From Sphingobacterium sp. HMA12 (GTDB lineage: Bacteria; Bacteroidota; Bacteroidia; Sphingobacteriales; Sphingobacteriaceae): a DNA stretch of 64,000 bases. The notes beneath the pieces were generated by a model. The model did not search any database. It was not told the DNA's origin and saw only the letters and a program-made list of their open reading frames with translations. A program made the translations under genes and the position numbers. Position 1 is the first letter of the stretch, and the number at the start of each line of letters is the position of its first letter. Positions 9,160-18,692 of the stretch are shown here, piece by piece. The DNA lies in contig NZ_BEYR01000007.1 in the NCBI RefSeq assembly GCF_002933815.1, forward strand, positions 274,538 to 338,537. Reading direction: 5' to 3'.

Positions 9160-10002
9160 TCAATCTACTCGACCGAAAAAATTTGGTACCTCAATTTCAA
9201 AAGCCATGTGCTTAACAATATTTTCAGTAAAAATGTTTTGAAAAAAAGTTTTCCTACTTTTTGTAATCAAAATCACATCAATATCTTCATCTCTGATAAT
9301 CGTATGTATTCCGTTCGCGATGTTCTCTCGTGAACCGGCGAAATAGCTCGGCGCCTTGACAATATATGAAATGTCTTCAATGCCTGTTTCAGCAATAATC
9401 TGTTCAATCCATTTTTCGAGATTTTGACCTAATATATTGATTTCCAGTTCTCTTTTGTTGATGTGGATAAGCTGTAAATGAAAGTTTTTTCCATATAAAG
9501 GAATCGCTTGCTTAAGCACTTCAAGCTCACCGGGCTTAAAATTAGTCAGTAATGCAATGTTATCTTTTTTTAATTTTACGGCATTTTTTGGGATCGCTAA
9601 TACGGGGATTTTTGACTCTTTAATAACGTCATAAGTGTTGCTTCCGATTAGTACAGATTCAAGTCCGGTGACTCCTTTTGTTCCCATAATCACAGTCCGA
9701 TAGCTATCTTTTATCTCTTGTTTTTCCAAAGATTCTGCTAAAATCCCGTTCGTAAACAACGTAGAAATTTTTATCGAAGGATATTTTTGTAGAAGTTCAG
9801 CGACAAGTTTTTCCATGCTACGATGTGCTTCTTCTTCAGTAGGGTCTACTAAATGCTTCGCATTTGCAAATTTATTGATATGTGAAGTGAAGGAATGGAA
9901 GAGTGTAATTTCATCATGTGTTTCCTGCGCGATCTGAGCAGCATAGTCCGCTGCAATTCGAGCATTTTCGGAAAAATCTACGGGTATTAATAATTTAGAC
10001 AT
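9160..10002 (-). CDS. Universal stress protein, tandem UspA domains
   Basis: 280 residues, soluble. Two UspA-like halves are present. The first begins MSKLLIPVDFSENARIAADYAAQIA and carries the ATP-binding signature G-2x-G-9x-G-S (GTKGVTGLESVLIGSN, about residues 130-145). The second half, after about residue 150, is degenerate. Proteins of this kind bind ATP and respond to stress or energy limitation; in other bacteria many are induced by anaerobiosis. It lies 14 bases downstream of a second Usp gene on the same strand, so the two probably form an operon. The C-terminal segment KSRKTFFQNIFTENIVKHMAF is shared with the neighbour. Confidence 0.88.
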   Translation of the reverse strand: MSKLLIPVDFSENARIAADYAAQIAQETHDEITLFHSFTSHINKFANAKHLVDPTEEEAHRSMEKLVAELLQKYPSIKISTLFTNGILAESLEKQEIKDSYRTVIMGTKGVTGLESVLIGSNTYDVIKESKIPVLAIPKNAVKLKKDNIALLTNFKPGELEVLKQAIPLYGKNFHLQLIHINKRELEINILGQNLEKWIEQIIAETGIEDISYIVKAPSYFAGSRENIANGIHTIIRDEDIDVILITKSRKTFFQNIFTENIVKHMAFEIEVPNFFGRVD

Positions 10003-10016
10003 AGCGATATACTTAA

Positions 10017-10865
10017 TTATGCTTTGGTAAAAAATATTGGAACTAAAGGATGGCTAAACAAAGCTTTTGCCACTGATCGGGTGAAAGCACGTTCAAAAAA
10101 CGATTTTCGCGAACGGGTCACCAATAATATCTTGATCTTTTCAGCATGGATCATTTCGTTGATAACCTCAGGTACGGTGTCCAGGTCTTCAACATCTCCT
10201 TGTATTGAGTCTACTTCAATAGCAATGTTGGTGACGCCGATATATTTTTTGATTTTATATTTCCACACTTCCAACTTGTCTTCAATCCGGTTTTCTGAAG
10301 AATGGTCATAATGGACATGCATCAGTTTTAATTCAAAATCTTTGCCCATGATATTGACAAAATCCTGAACCGTCTGTACTTCTTCTTCCTTGAAATTTGA
10401 CAATAAACCCACTTTGTCAAGTTGTTCAAATGAAACTTCTGTGGGGATGGCTAAAACAGGTATTTTTGATTTTTTGCTGATCACATAGGTTGTGCTGCCG
10501 ATAAGTTGACTATCATCATTTGTAATGCCTTTTGTGCCCATGATCACGAAATCAAAGCGATCTGGAGTAGCGATGTCAGGTAAAGTTTCTGTGATCATGC
10601 CGCGCTCACATTGGGTCGTAACCTCAAGAGCAGTATGCGTGGATGTGATCTGCTCGGCAAGATTCTTAATCAGAATATCAGCTTTAAATATGGGGCTTCG
10701 TTTACCTGTGGAACCTGTTTCCTCCTCGAATACAGCCGAAGCTGAGGTGTAATTGTGGTAGAGGTGGATGCTGTATCCTTTTTGGGTTGCCAGATCCACA
10801 GCGTAATTTACCGCATTGTTAGCATGTGCCGAAAAATCTACAGGTAGTAGAATGTTTTTTTTCAT
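10017..10865 (-). CDS. Universal stress protein, tandem UspA domains (first gene of pair)
   Basis: 282 residues, soluble. It begins MKKNILLPVDFSAHANNAVNYAVDLA and holds the ATP-binding pattern GTKGITNDDSQLIGST, so the nucleotide site of the first Usp half is intact. The second half (about residues 150-282) has the fold but no clear signature. It ends VTRSRKSFFERAFTRSVAKALFSHPLVPIFF, parallel to the end of the downstream copy, which points to duplication. It is the promoter-proximal gene of a two-gene unit. The 429-base region upstream separates it from the divergent alaS. Confidence 0.88.
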   Translation of the reverse strand: MKKNILLPVDFSAHANNAVNYAVDLATQKGYSIHLYHNYTSASAVFEEETGSTGKRSPIFKADILIKNLAEQITSTHTALEVTTQCERGMITETLPDIATPDRFDFVIMGTKGITNDDSQLIGSTTYVISKKSKIPVLAIPTEVSFEQLDKVGLLSNFKEEEVQTVQDFVNIMGKDFELKLMHVHYDHSSENRIEDKLEVWKYKIKKYIGVTNIAIEVDSIQGDVEDLDTVPEVINEMIHAEKIKILLVTRSRKSFFERAFTRSVAKALFSHPLVPIFFTKA

Positions 10866-11294
10866 TGGAAGGAATTTTATCTGCGCTATCTTATCTTAAA
10901 TTTCTAATTCTTTATAGGGGAGCTATTCAAAAGAATCGTTGTTGAGACCCCTTATCCCTATCAAATGTAATAAAACAAATGCAATTGTGAATGACTATTA
11001 GTCAAAATGTTTTTATTGTTAAACGTATTGGATTTGATTATGATGATACAAAGTTGAATAACATTTAATGCTTTTAAAATGTTGCATTTAATGCATAATT
11101 GTGATTACTGTCATCTTGAAAATAGAATAATCCTGTCCACCTGAATCTTAAGTCCTGATCTTTTTGTTAGAAAAGTCAATTTCCTATGGAGGTGATAGGC
11201 TGTTAAAAACGCTGAATCAAGGTTATTATCTCGTATTCTACATTGCATAACAGACCAATTTTGAGTAAGTTTGCACATATTTTTAGATAATTAA
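10866..11294. other. Divergent intergenic region between usp pair and alaS
   Basis: 429 bases, A+T-rich, with no reading frame. It holds the alaS promoter near its right end. It also has a ten-base direct repeat catttaatgc (11062-11071 and 11085-11094), the second copy inside a 6+1+6 palindrome (11083-11095). A TTGAT-N4-ATGAT stretch near 11035 is too imperfect to call an FNR-type site. I found no tRNA or riboswitch-like structure. Confidence 0.5.
11243..11273 (+). promoter_or_regulatory. Bacteroidota-type promoter of alaS
   Basis: TTG (11243-11245), a 20-base spacer and TAAGTTTG (11266-11273) match the Bacteroidota sigma-ABfr consensus TTG-N19..21-TAnnTTTG. The alaS ATG lies 21 bases downstream of the -7 element, so the leader is short. 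Confidence 0.7.
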
Positions 11295-13910
11295 ATGACA
11301 AGTAGAGAAATTCGTCAAGCCTTTTTAGACTTTTTTAAAAGCAAAGGGCACCAGATAGTACCTTCAGCACCAGTAGTTGTAAAAAATGATCCCACATTGA
11401 TGTTTACTAATGCAGGGATGAACCAGTTTAAGGATTTATTCTTAGGGGAAGCACCAATTAAATTTCCACGTGTTGCAGACACGCAGCGTTGTTTACGTGT
11501 TTCAGGTAAGCATAATGATTTAGAGGAAGTTGGTATAGATACCTACCACCATACCTTATTCGAGATGTTGGGAAACTGGAGCTTTGGCGATTACTTTAAG
11601 AAAGAAGCTATTGCTTGGGCCTGGGAGCTATTGACCGAAGTCTATAAACTCGACAAGGATCGTTTATATGTGACCATTTTTGAAGGCGACGCAAGTGAAG
11701 GTTTGGACAGGGATATGGAAGCATTCGATTTTTGGAAGCAGTGGATAGCCGAAGATCGTATCTTGCTTGGCAACAAAAAGGATAATTTCTGGGAAATGGG
11801 AGAAACCGGTCCTTGCGGACCTTGTTCTGAAATCCATTTTGATATGCGGAATGCGGAAGAACGTGCACAGGTTTCAGGACAGAGCCTAGTCAACGCAGAC
11901 CATCCACAGGTGATCGAAATCTGGAATTTGGTCTTTATGCAATTTAATCGCCTGAAAGACGGATCGCTCCAATCTTTACCCGCGAAACACGTGGATACAG
12001 GGATGGGCTTTGAGCGCCTTGTCAGATGTATTCAAGGTAAAACCTCAAATTATGATACAGATGTCTTTACACCGACCATTGATTTTATCGCAGCGAAATC
12101 GGGGATAAAATATGGCGTAGACGAAAAAAGTGATATTGCAATGCGTGTGGTATCTGATCATATCCGTGCCGTTAGTTTTGCGATAGCGGATGGACAATTG
12201 CCCTCTAATAATAAAGCGGGATATGTGATCCGCCGTATATTACGTCGTGCGGTGCGCTATGCTTATACATTTTTAGGATTTAAAACGCCATTTATTCATG
12301 AGCTTGTCCCTGTACTGGCGGCACAATTCCATGGTGTATTTGATGAATTGATCCAACAGCAGGATTTTGTGCAAAAAGTAATCTTAGAAGAAGAGGTTTC
12401 ATTTTTAAGAACCTTGTCCACTGGTGTACAACGTTTTGAAAATTACGTGGAAGATCATACACTTATTAATGGTGACTTTGCGTTCGAATTATACGATACT
12501 TACGGTTTTCCGATCGATCTAACTGAATTATTAGCGCGCGAGAAAGGATTGTCTGTCGATATGGACGGTTTTAAACAGGCGCTTCAAATTCAAAAAGATC
12601 GCTCCCGTGCGGCCACAGCGATAGATACCGGTGACTGGGTTGTCGTTAATGACGACGAAGGCTTCGAATTTGTAGGTTACGATACATTGACAGCAAAGAC
12701 AGAAGTCGTAAAATACCGTAAAGTTGTCGCAAAAAATAAGGAGCAATACCAACTGGTACTTTCTGTCAGTCCATTTTATGCAGAAGGAGGAGGTCAGGTA
12801 GGTGATTCCGGTGAATTGATTTCGGAAGAAACAGGCGAAAAGATCTACATTACGGATACAAAAAAGGAAAATGGAATCTTCGTCCATTTTACCAATAAGT
12901 TGCCATTGAATCTGAACGGGACCTTTATCGCAGAGGTTGACAGAACCAAACGAATGGATACCGAAAATAATCACTCCGCAACCCACTTATTGCATGCTGC
13001 ACTAAAACAGGTGTTAGGTACGCATGTAAATCAAAAAGGTTCATTGGTCAATGCTGATATTTTACGTTTTGATATTTCTCACTTTGCAAAGATGAGTGAA
13101 GATGAGATCAAACAGGTGGAAGATATCGTGAATGCTAAAATCCGTGAAAATATTCCATTAAAAGAAGAACGTAATATACCTTATCAGCAAGCTTTGGATT
13201 CAGGTGTTACGGCATTGTTTGGTGAGAAATACGGTGATTTTGTTCGTGTGATTACTTTTGAAGATCAATTCTCCAAAGAGTTGTGCGGCGGGACCCATGT
13301 GAAAGCAACGGGGCAGATCGGATTCTTTAAGATTGTTTCTGAATCGGCTGTTGCTGCGGGAGTACGTCGTATTGAAGCGATTACCGGGACGCGTTCAGCT
13401 GCGGTAATTCGTGAGCATTTTGAATTGGTACATCATTTAAAAGAACTCATGAATAATCCAAAGGACTTTGTATCAGCCTTAGGTAAGATCATCGACGAAA
13501 ATGGTGCCCTGAAAAAAGAAATTGAGAAAAGCATTACCGAGAAATCCTTGGCGTTGAAATCGGATCTGGAAGCAAAAATCGAGCAGGTTGGTGGTATCAA
13601 CTTTTTATCGACAGTGGTTGATCTCCCCAATGCAGAAGCAGTTAAAACGTTAGCCTATGCTGTAAAGGGAGCTGTCAATAATTTGTTCTTAGTTATTGGA
13701 GCAGAATTCGATGGGAAACCAAGTCTAACTGTTGTTATTTCAGATGATCTAGCAAAAGAAAAAGGTTTAAATGCAAGCAATATTGTCCGTGATCTGGCAA
13801 AAGATATCCAAGGCGGGGGCGGCGGGCAACCTTTCTTTGCGACAGCAGGGGGGAAAAATTCTGCGGGATTAAAAACAGCCATTGAGCGTGCGAAGGAATT
13901 TTTAAGTTAA
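11295..13910 (+). CDS. alaS: Alanine--tRNA ligase
   Basis: 871 residues, the normal size for bacterial AlaRS. The catalytic class II core is at the N-terminus (TSREIRQAFLDFFKSKGH, FTNAGMNQFKD, and GNWSFGDYFKKEA around residue 95). The editing domain carries the zinc/editing motifs HSATHLL (about residue 560) and CGGTHV (about residue 660). The C-terminal C-Ala domain ends with the glycine-rich segment GGGGGQPFFATAGG. It charges tRNA-Ala in the cytoplasm and hydrolyses misacylated Ser/Gly. A consensus promoter sits right upstream. No domain is missing. Confidence 0.98.
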   Translation: MTSREIRQAFLDFFKSKGHQIVPSAPVVVKNDPTLMFTNAGMNQFKDLFLGEAPIKFPRVADTQRCLRVSGKHNDLEEVGIDTYHHTLFEMLGNWSFGDYFKKEAIAWAWELLTEVYKLDKDRLYVTIFEGDASEGLDRDMEAFDFWKQWIAEDRILLGNKKDNFWEMGETGPCGPCSEIHFDMRNAEERAQVSGQSLVNADHPQVIEIWNLVFMQFNRLKDGSLQSLPAKHVDTGMGFERLVRCIQGKTSNYDTDVFTPTIDFIAAKSGIKYGVDEKSDIAMRVVSDHIRAVSFAIADGQLPSNNKAGYVIRRILRRAVRYAYTFLGFKTPFIHELVPVLAAQFHGVFDELIQQQDFVQKVILEEEVSFLRTLSTGVQRFENYVEDHTLINGDFAFELYDTYGFPIDLTELLAREKGLSVDMDGFKQALQIQKDRSRAATAIDTGDWVVVNDDEGFEFVGYDTLTAKTEVVKYRKVVAKNKEQYQLVLSVSPFYAEGGGQVGDSGELISEETGEKIYITDTKKENGIFVHFTNKLPLNLNGTFIAEVDRTKRMDTENNHSATHLLHAALKQVLGTHVNQKGSLVNADILRFDISHFAKMSEDEIKQVEDIVNAKIRENIPLKEERNIPYQQALDSGVTALFGEKYGDFVRVITFEDQFSKELCGGTHVKATGQIGFFKIVSESAVAAGVRRIEAITGTRSAAVIREHFELVHHLKELMNNPKDFVSALGKIIDENGALKKEIEKSITEKSLALKSDLEAKIEQVGGINFLSTVVDLPNAEAVKTLAYAVKGAVNNLFLVIGAEFDGKPSLTVVISDDLAKEKGLNASNIVRDLAKDIQGGGGGQPFFATAGGKNSAGLKTAIERAKEFLS

Positions 13911-14001
13911 ATTTGCGTATTTAGATCGGAGACTTGGGATACTTACTTGAATAAGTTTCAAGCTTATCGGAAGTCTCTCCGAAAATTCTATGATATAAAA
14001 C

Positions 14002-14130
14002 TATCCTATTTATCCCAACCGAGTGTGAAGAGGTCATAAATTTGACTGAAGAGCAATTTATGAATGAATAATCACAAGGGAAGAGAGTAATAAATAGGAT
14101 AATTTCTTCAATTTAAAAGGAAACCGAGTG
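14002..14130. repeat. Inverted and direct short repeats between alaS and the thioredoxin gene
   Basis: A perfect 12-base inverted pair (tatcctatttat at 14002-14013 and ataaataggata at 14090-14101) overlaps a nine-base direct pair aaccgagtg (about 14018-14026 and 14122-14130). The 273-base gap has no open frame. Its origin is unknown. It could be a decayed small element or a folded leader. Confidence 0.35.
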
Positions 14131-14183
14131 CAATTAACATCTAGTTATAGATGGACGTGGAGCGCTCACAAAACGATATACAG

Positions 14184-15281
14184 ATGAAAAAGGCAATTTT
14201 TTTAGTAGTTGGAGTGGTTGGATTGATGTTTGGTTGCCAGAATAAAGAGCAGTTTACCATCGAAGGAAATATAGAAAACCCCGGTAATATAAAAGTTGTC
14301 TCCTTGTACGAAGGGGATACCAAGCTGGATTCTATGTTTTTTGGCGACAATAACAAATTTCAGTTTGTACGTCAGGCCAGTCAATCTAGGCTGTTGTCAT
14401 TACGTGTTGGTAAAAATCGTTATGACCTGATCGCTTCTCCGGGTGAGACAATTTCATTTAAAGCAGATTTGCATAAGGACGTCAACGATTATCTTGTTGA
14501 TGGATCTGAATTGTCGAAAACGATACAACCATTTGCTAAGGAACGAAACCATCGCGATCATGTGCAAGATTCTCTTCAAGCTGTCTTTTCCAAACTAACG
14601 GCGAATTCGACTGCTGACGAAATAGAAAAACTTCGTGCAGAATATAAAGCCAAATTTGCGGATGAACTTCGTAATTATACTAGTAAAGCAGTTGATTTTT
14701 CCAGTAAACATCATGATCTGGCTGGATTTTACGCCATCTCAACATTGGATCCTGAAGTAGCAGAAGCAGAAATTATAGCTTATGCAGATAAAATTAAAAA
14801 TGAATTTACGGAAAACAGATATGTGACGCAGTTTAAGGAGGAAACCCAAAAACTGAAGAAAATGGCTATTGGTCAACCAGCACCGGAATTGATCTCCTTT
14901 ACACCTACTAACAAAGAAGTGAAACTATCCAGTTTCAAAGGGAAGTATACTTTGGTTGACTTTTGGGCTTCGTGGTGTATGCCTTGCCGTCAGGAAAATC
15001 CAAACCTTGTCAGATTATATAATGCTTACCATACCAAAGGCTTCGATATTTTATCTGTTTCATTTGACGATAATCCGGGTTCGTGGATGCGGGCTATTAC
15101 AGATGATAAGCTGACCTGGACTCATGTATCCGATTTAAAAGCCTGGAGTTCGCCGATCGTAATAGACTATCGTGTGAAGGCTCTGCCAACATCGTATATC
15201 CTCGATCCCAACGGTATTATCGTTGCAAAGAACCTGCGTGGCGAGGAGTTGGCCGATTTTCTGAAGAAAACAATTAAGTAA
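14184..15281 (+). CDS. TlpA-like thioredoxin-fold lipoprotein
   Basis: 365 residues from the ATG at 14184. An in-frame ATG 33 bases earlier would spoil the lipoprotein signal MKKAIFLVVGVVGLMFGC (Cys18). Residues 22-100 resemble the DUF4369-type beta domain common ahead of Bacteroidota thioredoxins (FTIEGNIENPGNIKVVSLYEG). A helical spacer follows, then an AhpC/TlpA thioredoxin domain from about 228 with the redox pair WCMPC (Cys265, Cys268) and the cis-Pro region ALPTSYILDPNG. It should act as a disulfide reductase on the periplasmic face, for example in cytochrome c maturation or protein repair. It appears monocistronic. Confidence 0.88.
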   Translation: MKKAIFLVVGVVGLMFGCQNKEQFTIEGNIENPGNIKVVSLYEGDTKLDSMFFGDNNKFQFVRQASQSRLLSLRVGKNRYDLIASPGETISFKADLHKDVNDYLVDGSELSKTIQPFAKERNHRDHVQDSLQAVFSKLTANSTADEIEKLRAEYKAKFADELRNYTSKAVDFSSKHHDLAGFYAISTLDPEVAEAEIIAYADKIKNEFTENRYVTQFKEETQKLKKMAIGQPAPELISFTPTNKEVKLSSFKGKYTLVDFWASWCMPCRQENPNLVRLYNAYHTKGFDILSVSFDDNPGSWMRAITDDKLTWTHVSDLKAWSSPIVIDYRVKALPTSYILDPNGIIVAKNLRGEELADFLKKTIK

Positions 15282-15383
15282 TCAATGTGTTATTGTTAAT
15301 TGAAATATTACTTAATAATTTGGTAACATTAGATTAACCGATTGTTATCATTTTGTTCATATTTTAGCAAAAAAATAAGACAA

Positions 15384-16079
15384 ATGAGTTCTTCGAAACA
15401 AAAGATTTTAATTGTTGATGACGAAAAGGATATCTTGGATTTAATTGCATTCAACTTAAATCGTGAAGGTTATCAGGTCTCTACAGCGCAAAATGGGGAA
15501 GAGGCAATACAAGTTGCCAAGCAAGTAAACCCCGATCTGATCATCTTGGATGTGATGATGCCTAAGATGGACGGTATTGAAGCTTGTCGCATCATGCGCG
15601 CGATGCCTGAATTCAAAAGCACCTTTATGGTGTTTTTGACAGCCAGAAGCGAAGAATATTCGGAAATTGCCGGATTTCATGTTGGAGCGGATGATTATAT
15701 CGCTAAGCCAATTAAGCCGAGAGCGCTGATGAGCCGTATCAATGCGATATTAAGAAGAAATACGTCGGAGGAGTCTGATTCTTCAGCACAAGATAAAATC
15801 GAGATTGCGGATCTGGTTATAGACAGAGATTCCTTCTTAGTCTACAAAGGAGAGCAAAAGATTGTGCTTGCTAAAAAAGAGTTTGAATTACTCTACTTGT
15901 TGGCATCCAAACCCAATAAAGTTTTCACAAGAGAACAGATCCTAAAAAGTATCTGGGAAGACTCAGTGGTTGTCACCAACCGTACAATAGATGTGCATAT
16001 TCGGAAGCTCCGTGAAAAAATAGGCGACGATTATGTGACCACTGTAAAAGGAGTGGGGTACAAATTTGATAAAGAATAA
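15384..16079 (+). CDS. OmpR/PhoB-family response regulator
   Basis: 231 residues from the ATG at 15384. An upstream in-frame extension of 14 codons has no receiver sequence and is excluded. The receiver domain (residues 5-122) has the acidic pocket VDDEKD, phospho-acceptor Asp56 in LDVMMP, and the Lys of IAKPIKP. A winged-helix Trans_reg_C domain fills residues about 135-231 (TREQILKSIWED, RTIDVHIRKLREKIGDD, VKGVGYKF). It is a DNA-binding transcription factor controlled by phosphorylation. No histidine kinase gene is adjacent, so its partner is elsewhere. A clear terminator follows. Confidence 0.93.
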   Translation: MSSSKQKILIVDDEKDILDLIAFNLNREGYQVSTAQNGEEAIQVAKQVNPDLIILDVMMPKMDGIEACRIMRAMPEFKSTFMVFLTARSEEYSEIAGFHVGADDYIAKPIKPRALMSRINAILRRNTSEESDSSAQDKIEIADLVIDRDSFLVYKGEQKIVLAKKEFELLYLLASKPNKVFTREQILKSIWEDSVVVTNRTIDVHIRKLREKIGDDYVTTVKGVGYKFDKE

Positions 16080-16082
16080 TAG

Positions 16083-16104
16083 AAGAGGCTTAGGCCTCTT
16101 TTTT
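16083..16104 (+). terminator. Rho-independent terminator after the response regulator
   Basis: A 7-bp stem (aagaggc at 16083-16089 with gcctctt at 16094-16100), a TTAG loop and six T, starting 4 bases after the stop codon. Confidence 0.85.
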
Positions 16105-16229
16105 ATTTCCAGCCAAGATTCTTTGTGCTTCTTTTAGTAAAAGCAGTTACGCCTACGATCCGTTAGGCATAAGGATGGGTGTTCTCTGCTTTTTGTCGCC
16201 TTATTTAAACAACTCTTTGAGCAGATAAC

Positions 16230-16260
16230 TTGATATCACGGCAACAAATCTTTACTTTTG
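16230..16260 (+). promoter_or_regulatory. Bacteroidota-type promoter of the dihydroorotase operon
   Basis: TTG (16230-16232), a 20-base spacer and TACTTTTG (16253-16260). Transcription should begin near 16266, which places the start of the coding region at 16287 and rules out the in-frame codon at 16230. Confidence 0.7.
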
Positions 16261-16286
16261 ACAGATACCAAAGTAAAGAGATCAAC

Positions 16287-17624
16287 ATGTCATCTATTCT
16301 TATAAAATCTGCGCAACTTGTTAACGAAGGTAAAGTTGAGGCTGCTGATGTATATATCAGTAATGGTCGAATCGAAATGATCGCACAGGAGATTAATCAT
16401 CCTGCGGATCAGGAAATCAATGCTGAGGGGCTACATCTGTTTCCGGGATTAATTGACGATCAGGTTCACTTTAGGGAGCCCGGATTGAATTATAAAGCAG
16501 ATATATGGCATGAAAGTCGCGCTGCAGTTGCAGGTGGGACAACCTCATTCATGGAGATGCCGAATACGGTTCCCAATACCTTGACACAGCAACTGCTTCA
16601 GGATAAATATGATATTGCAGCAAAGAATGCATTAGCCAACTATTCCTTCTTTATGGGAGCAGCTAACGATAATCTGGAAGAGGTCTTGAAAACCAATCCA
16701 CGTGATGTCTGCGGTATTAAGATATTTATGGGATCATCCACTGGAAATATGCTGGTGGATAATGAGAAAGCATTAGAAGGTATTTTTGCCAACGCTCCCA
16801 CATTAATTGCGACACACTGTGAGGACGAAGCAACGATCAAGGCCAACCTGGTAGCATTCAAGGAAAAATACGGTGAGGATGGATTGAAGATTGAGATGCA
16901 TCCGTTGATCCGCTCTGCGGAAGCTTGTTATTTGTCTTCATCCAAGGCTGTGGAACTGGCTAAAAAACATGATACAAGATTACATATTTTACATATATCA
17001 ACAGCAAAGGAGATTGAGCTATTTCGGAATGATATTCCATTAAAGGACAAGAAAATCACGGCCGAAGCATGTATCCATCACCTTTGGTTTTCTGATCAGG
17101 ATTACACGGCAAAGGGAAATTTTATTAAGTGGAATCCGGCTGTTAAAACGGCCAATGATCGCGATCATATTCTTAAAGCGGTATTGGATGGGCATATTGA
17201 CGTGATTGCAACAGATCACGCGCCGCATACGATCGAAGAAAAAATGCAGCCTTACAGCTCAGCTCCAAGTGGTGGCCCTCTAGTCCAACATGCTTTACAA
17301 GCATTATTGGATATGGTTAAAGCGGGTAAAATGACCTTAGAACAATTGGTTCAAAAGTCAGCACATAATACGGCAACATTATTTCAGGTCGAAGATCGCG
17401 GTTATATCCGTGAAGGTTATTGGGCGGATCTAGTGCTTGTAGACCTAAATAAACCATATCGCGTTTCAAAAGAAAATATCCTTTCTAAATGCGGATGGTC
17501 ACCATTTGAAGGACATACGTTCAGTTCAACGATCGAGCATACCATCGTATCGGGTAAAGTCGCGTTTTCCAAAGGACAAATCATTGAGCAGGGGGCCGGT
17601 GAGCGTCTGTTGTTCAATAGGTAA
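16287..17624 (+). CDS. pyrC: Dihydroorotase
   Basis: 445 residues from the ATG at 16287, chosen because the promoter overlaps the longer frame. It is a class I-type amidohydrolase: metal site region GLIDDQVHFREPG (residues 54-66), bridging-Lys region CGIKIFMGSSTG (Lys145), HCEDEA, HILHIS and the catalytic ATDHAPH. It closes carbamoyl-aspartate to dihydroorotate in pyrimidine synthesis. The first His of the usual HxH pair is Gln59 (QVH). I recall the same DDQVHFREPG form in other Bacteroidota dihydroorotases, so this is probably a clade trait and not decay. The LD-carboxypeptidase gene follows after 11 bases, so they are likely co-transcribed. Confidence 0.88.
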   Translation: MSSILIKSAQLVNEGKVEAADVYISNGRIEMIAQEINHPADQEINAEGLHLFPGLIDDQVHFREPGLNYKADIWHESRAAVAGGTTSFMEMPNTVPNTLTQQLLQDKYDIAAKNALANYSFFMGAANDNLEEVLKTNPRDVCGIKIFMGSSTGNMLVDNEKALEGIFANAPTLIATHCEDEATIKANLVAFKEKYGEDGLKIEMHPLIRSAEACYLSSSKAVELAKKHDTRLHILHISTAKEIELFRNDIPLKDKKITAEACIHHLWFSDQDYTAKGNFIKWNPAVKTANDRDHILKAVLDGHIDVIATDHAPHTIEEKMQPYSSAPSGGPLVQHALQALLDMVKAGKMTLEQLVQKSAHNTATLFQVEDRGYIREGYWADLVLVDLNKPYRVSKENILSKCGWSPFEGHTFSSTIEHTIVSGKVAFSKGQIIEQGAGERLLFNR

Positions 17625-17635
17625 GTTGGGGTAAT

Positions 17636-18691
17636 ATGGAAAAGAGGACTTTTATAAAATCAATTGCTTTGGGCGCATTGGCCATTCCGGTATTGGGGGC
17701 TGGGCGCGTTACAGAAACCGTGGCAGATTTAGCAGGACCGGTTACTTTGCTGGCAAAGAAGCTGCAGCTCGGGGATACGATCGGATTGATAACTCCCGCA
17801 GGCGTATTGGACGATGAGGAATCAATTGTTATCGCTCGCGAGATCTTTGAAGCATTGGGTTTTAAAGTGAAAGAAGGAAAACATATCCGTAGCCGTTATG
17901 GCAATTTGGCGGGGACAGATCAGGAGCGTATTGCCGATATACATGATATGTTTGCTGATAAGACTGTCAAAGCAATAGTCTGTGTAAGGGGAGGCTCGGG
18001 AACTTCCCGGCTTCTGGACAGGCTTGATTATAAGATGATCGCCCAAAATCCTAAGATTTTGTTGGGCTATTCGGACATAACGGCGTTAATTCTGGCTTTG
18101 TATGCGAAAACCGGACTTGTTGCTTTCCATGGTGCGGTCGGTATAAGCACATGGACAAAGAAGCTCGCCGATGCATTTAATGCGCAATTTGTAGCGAATA
18201 AACCTGCGGTATTTGAAAACCCTAAATCAAAGGGGGATAATATTGTACAGACTAAAGACCGTATTGCAACAATTTCTACGGGTACTGTCGATGGTGTACT
18301 GCTCGGTGGTAATATGACCGTCTTGACCGGATTGTGTGGTTCGCCTTATCTACCCGACTTTAAAGATAAGATCCTTTTTATTGAGGAGGTGGACGAAGAT
18401 ATGGAACGCGTTGACCGTATGTTTTGCCAGCTAAAAAATGCAGGGATATTAGCGGTGATCAAAGGTTTTATTTTTGGGAAATGCACCAATTGTAAGCCGT
18501 CGGGAGGCTATGGTTCTGTGACATTGGATCAGCTGTTCAATGATTATATCAGGCCCTTAAAGGTACCTGCTTATAGCGGCGCTGTCATTGGGCATATTGC
18601 AGATCAATTTATCCTTCCGGTAGGTGTAAAGGTGAGAATGGATGCATCGCAAGGAACGATTACCTTACTTGAGGCAGCCTTAAAAGATTAA
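17636..18691 (+). CDS. LD-carboxypeptidase (S66 family)
   Basis: 351 residues. The S66 triad can be placed: Ser146 in LLGYSDIT, Glu250 in ILFIEEVDED and His320 in VIGHIADQF. The family removes the terminal D-Ala from murein tetrapeptides (L,D bond), which frees tripeptides for recycling. The N-terminus (KRTFIKSIALGALAIPVLGAG) resembles a Tat-type or plain export signal, so unlike cytoplasmic LdcA of E. coli this one may act in the periplasm. It is 11 bases after pyrC and 1 base before the M14 peptidase gene, so the three form an operon. It faces genes for other murein-peptide enzymes. Confidence 0.9.
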   Translation: MEKRTFIKSIALGALAIPVLGAGRVTETVADLAGPVTLLAKKLQLGDTIGLITPAGVLDDEESIVIAREIFEALGFKVKEGKHIRSRYGNLAGTDQERIADIHDMFADKTVKAIVCVRGGSGTSRLLDRLDYKMIAQNPKILLGYSDITALILALYAKTGLVAFHGAVGISTWTKKLADAFNAQFVANKPAVFENPKSKGDNIVQTKDRIATISTGTVDGVLLGGNMTVLTGLCGSPYLPDFKDKILFIEEVDEDMERVDRMFCQLKNAGILAVIKGFIFGKCTNCKPSGGYGSVTLDQLFNDYIRPLKVPAYSGAVIGHIADQFILPVGVKVRMDASQGTITLLEAALKD

Positions 18692-18692
18692 G

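Noticed and set aside
16457..16497. Missing first His of the HxH metal motif in dihydroorotase
   Set aside because: I recall the same DDQVHFREPG form in other Bacteroidota dihydroorotases, so it is not evidence of an inactive enzyme here.
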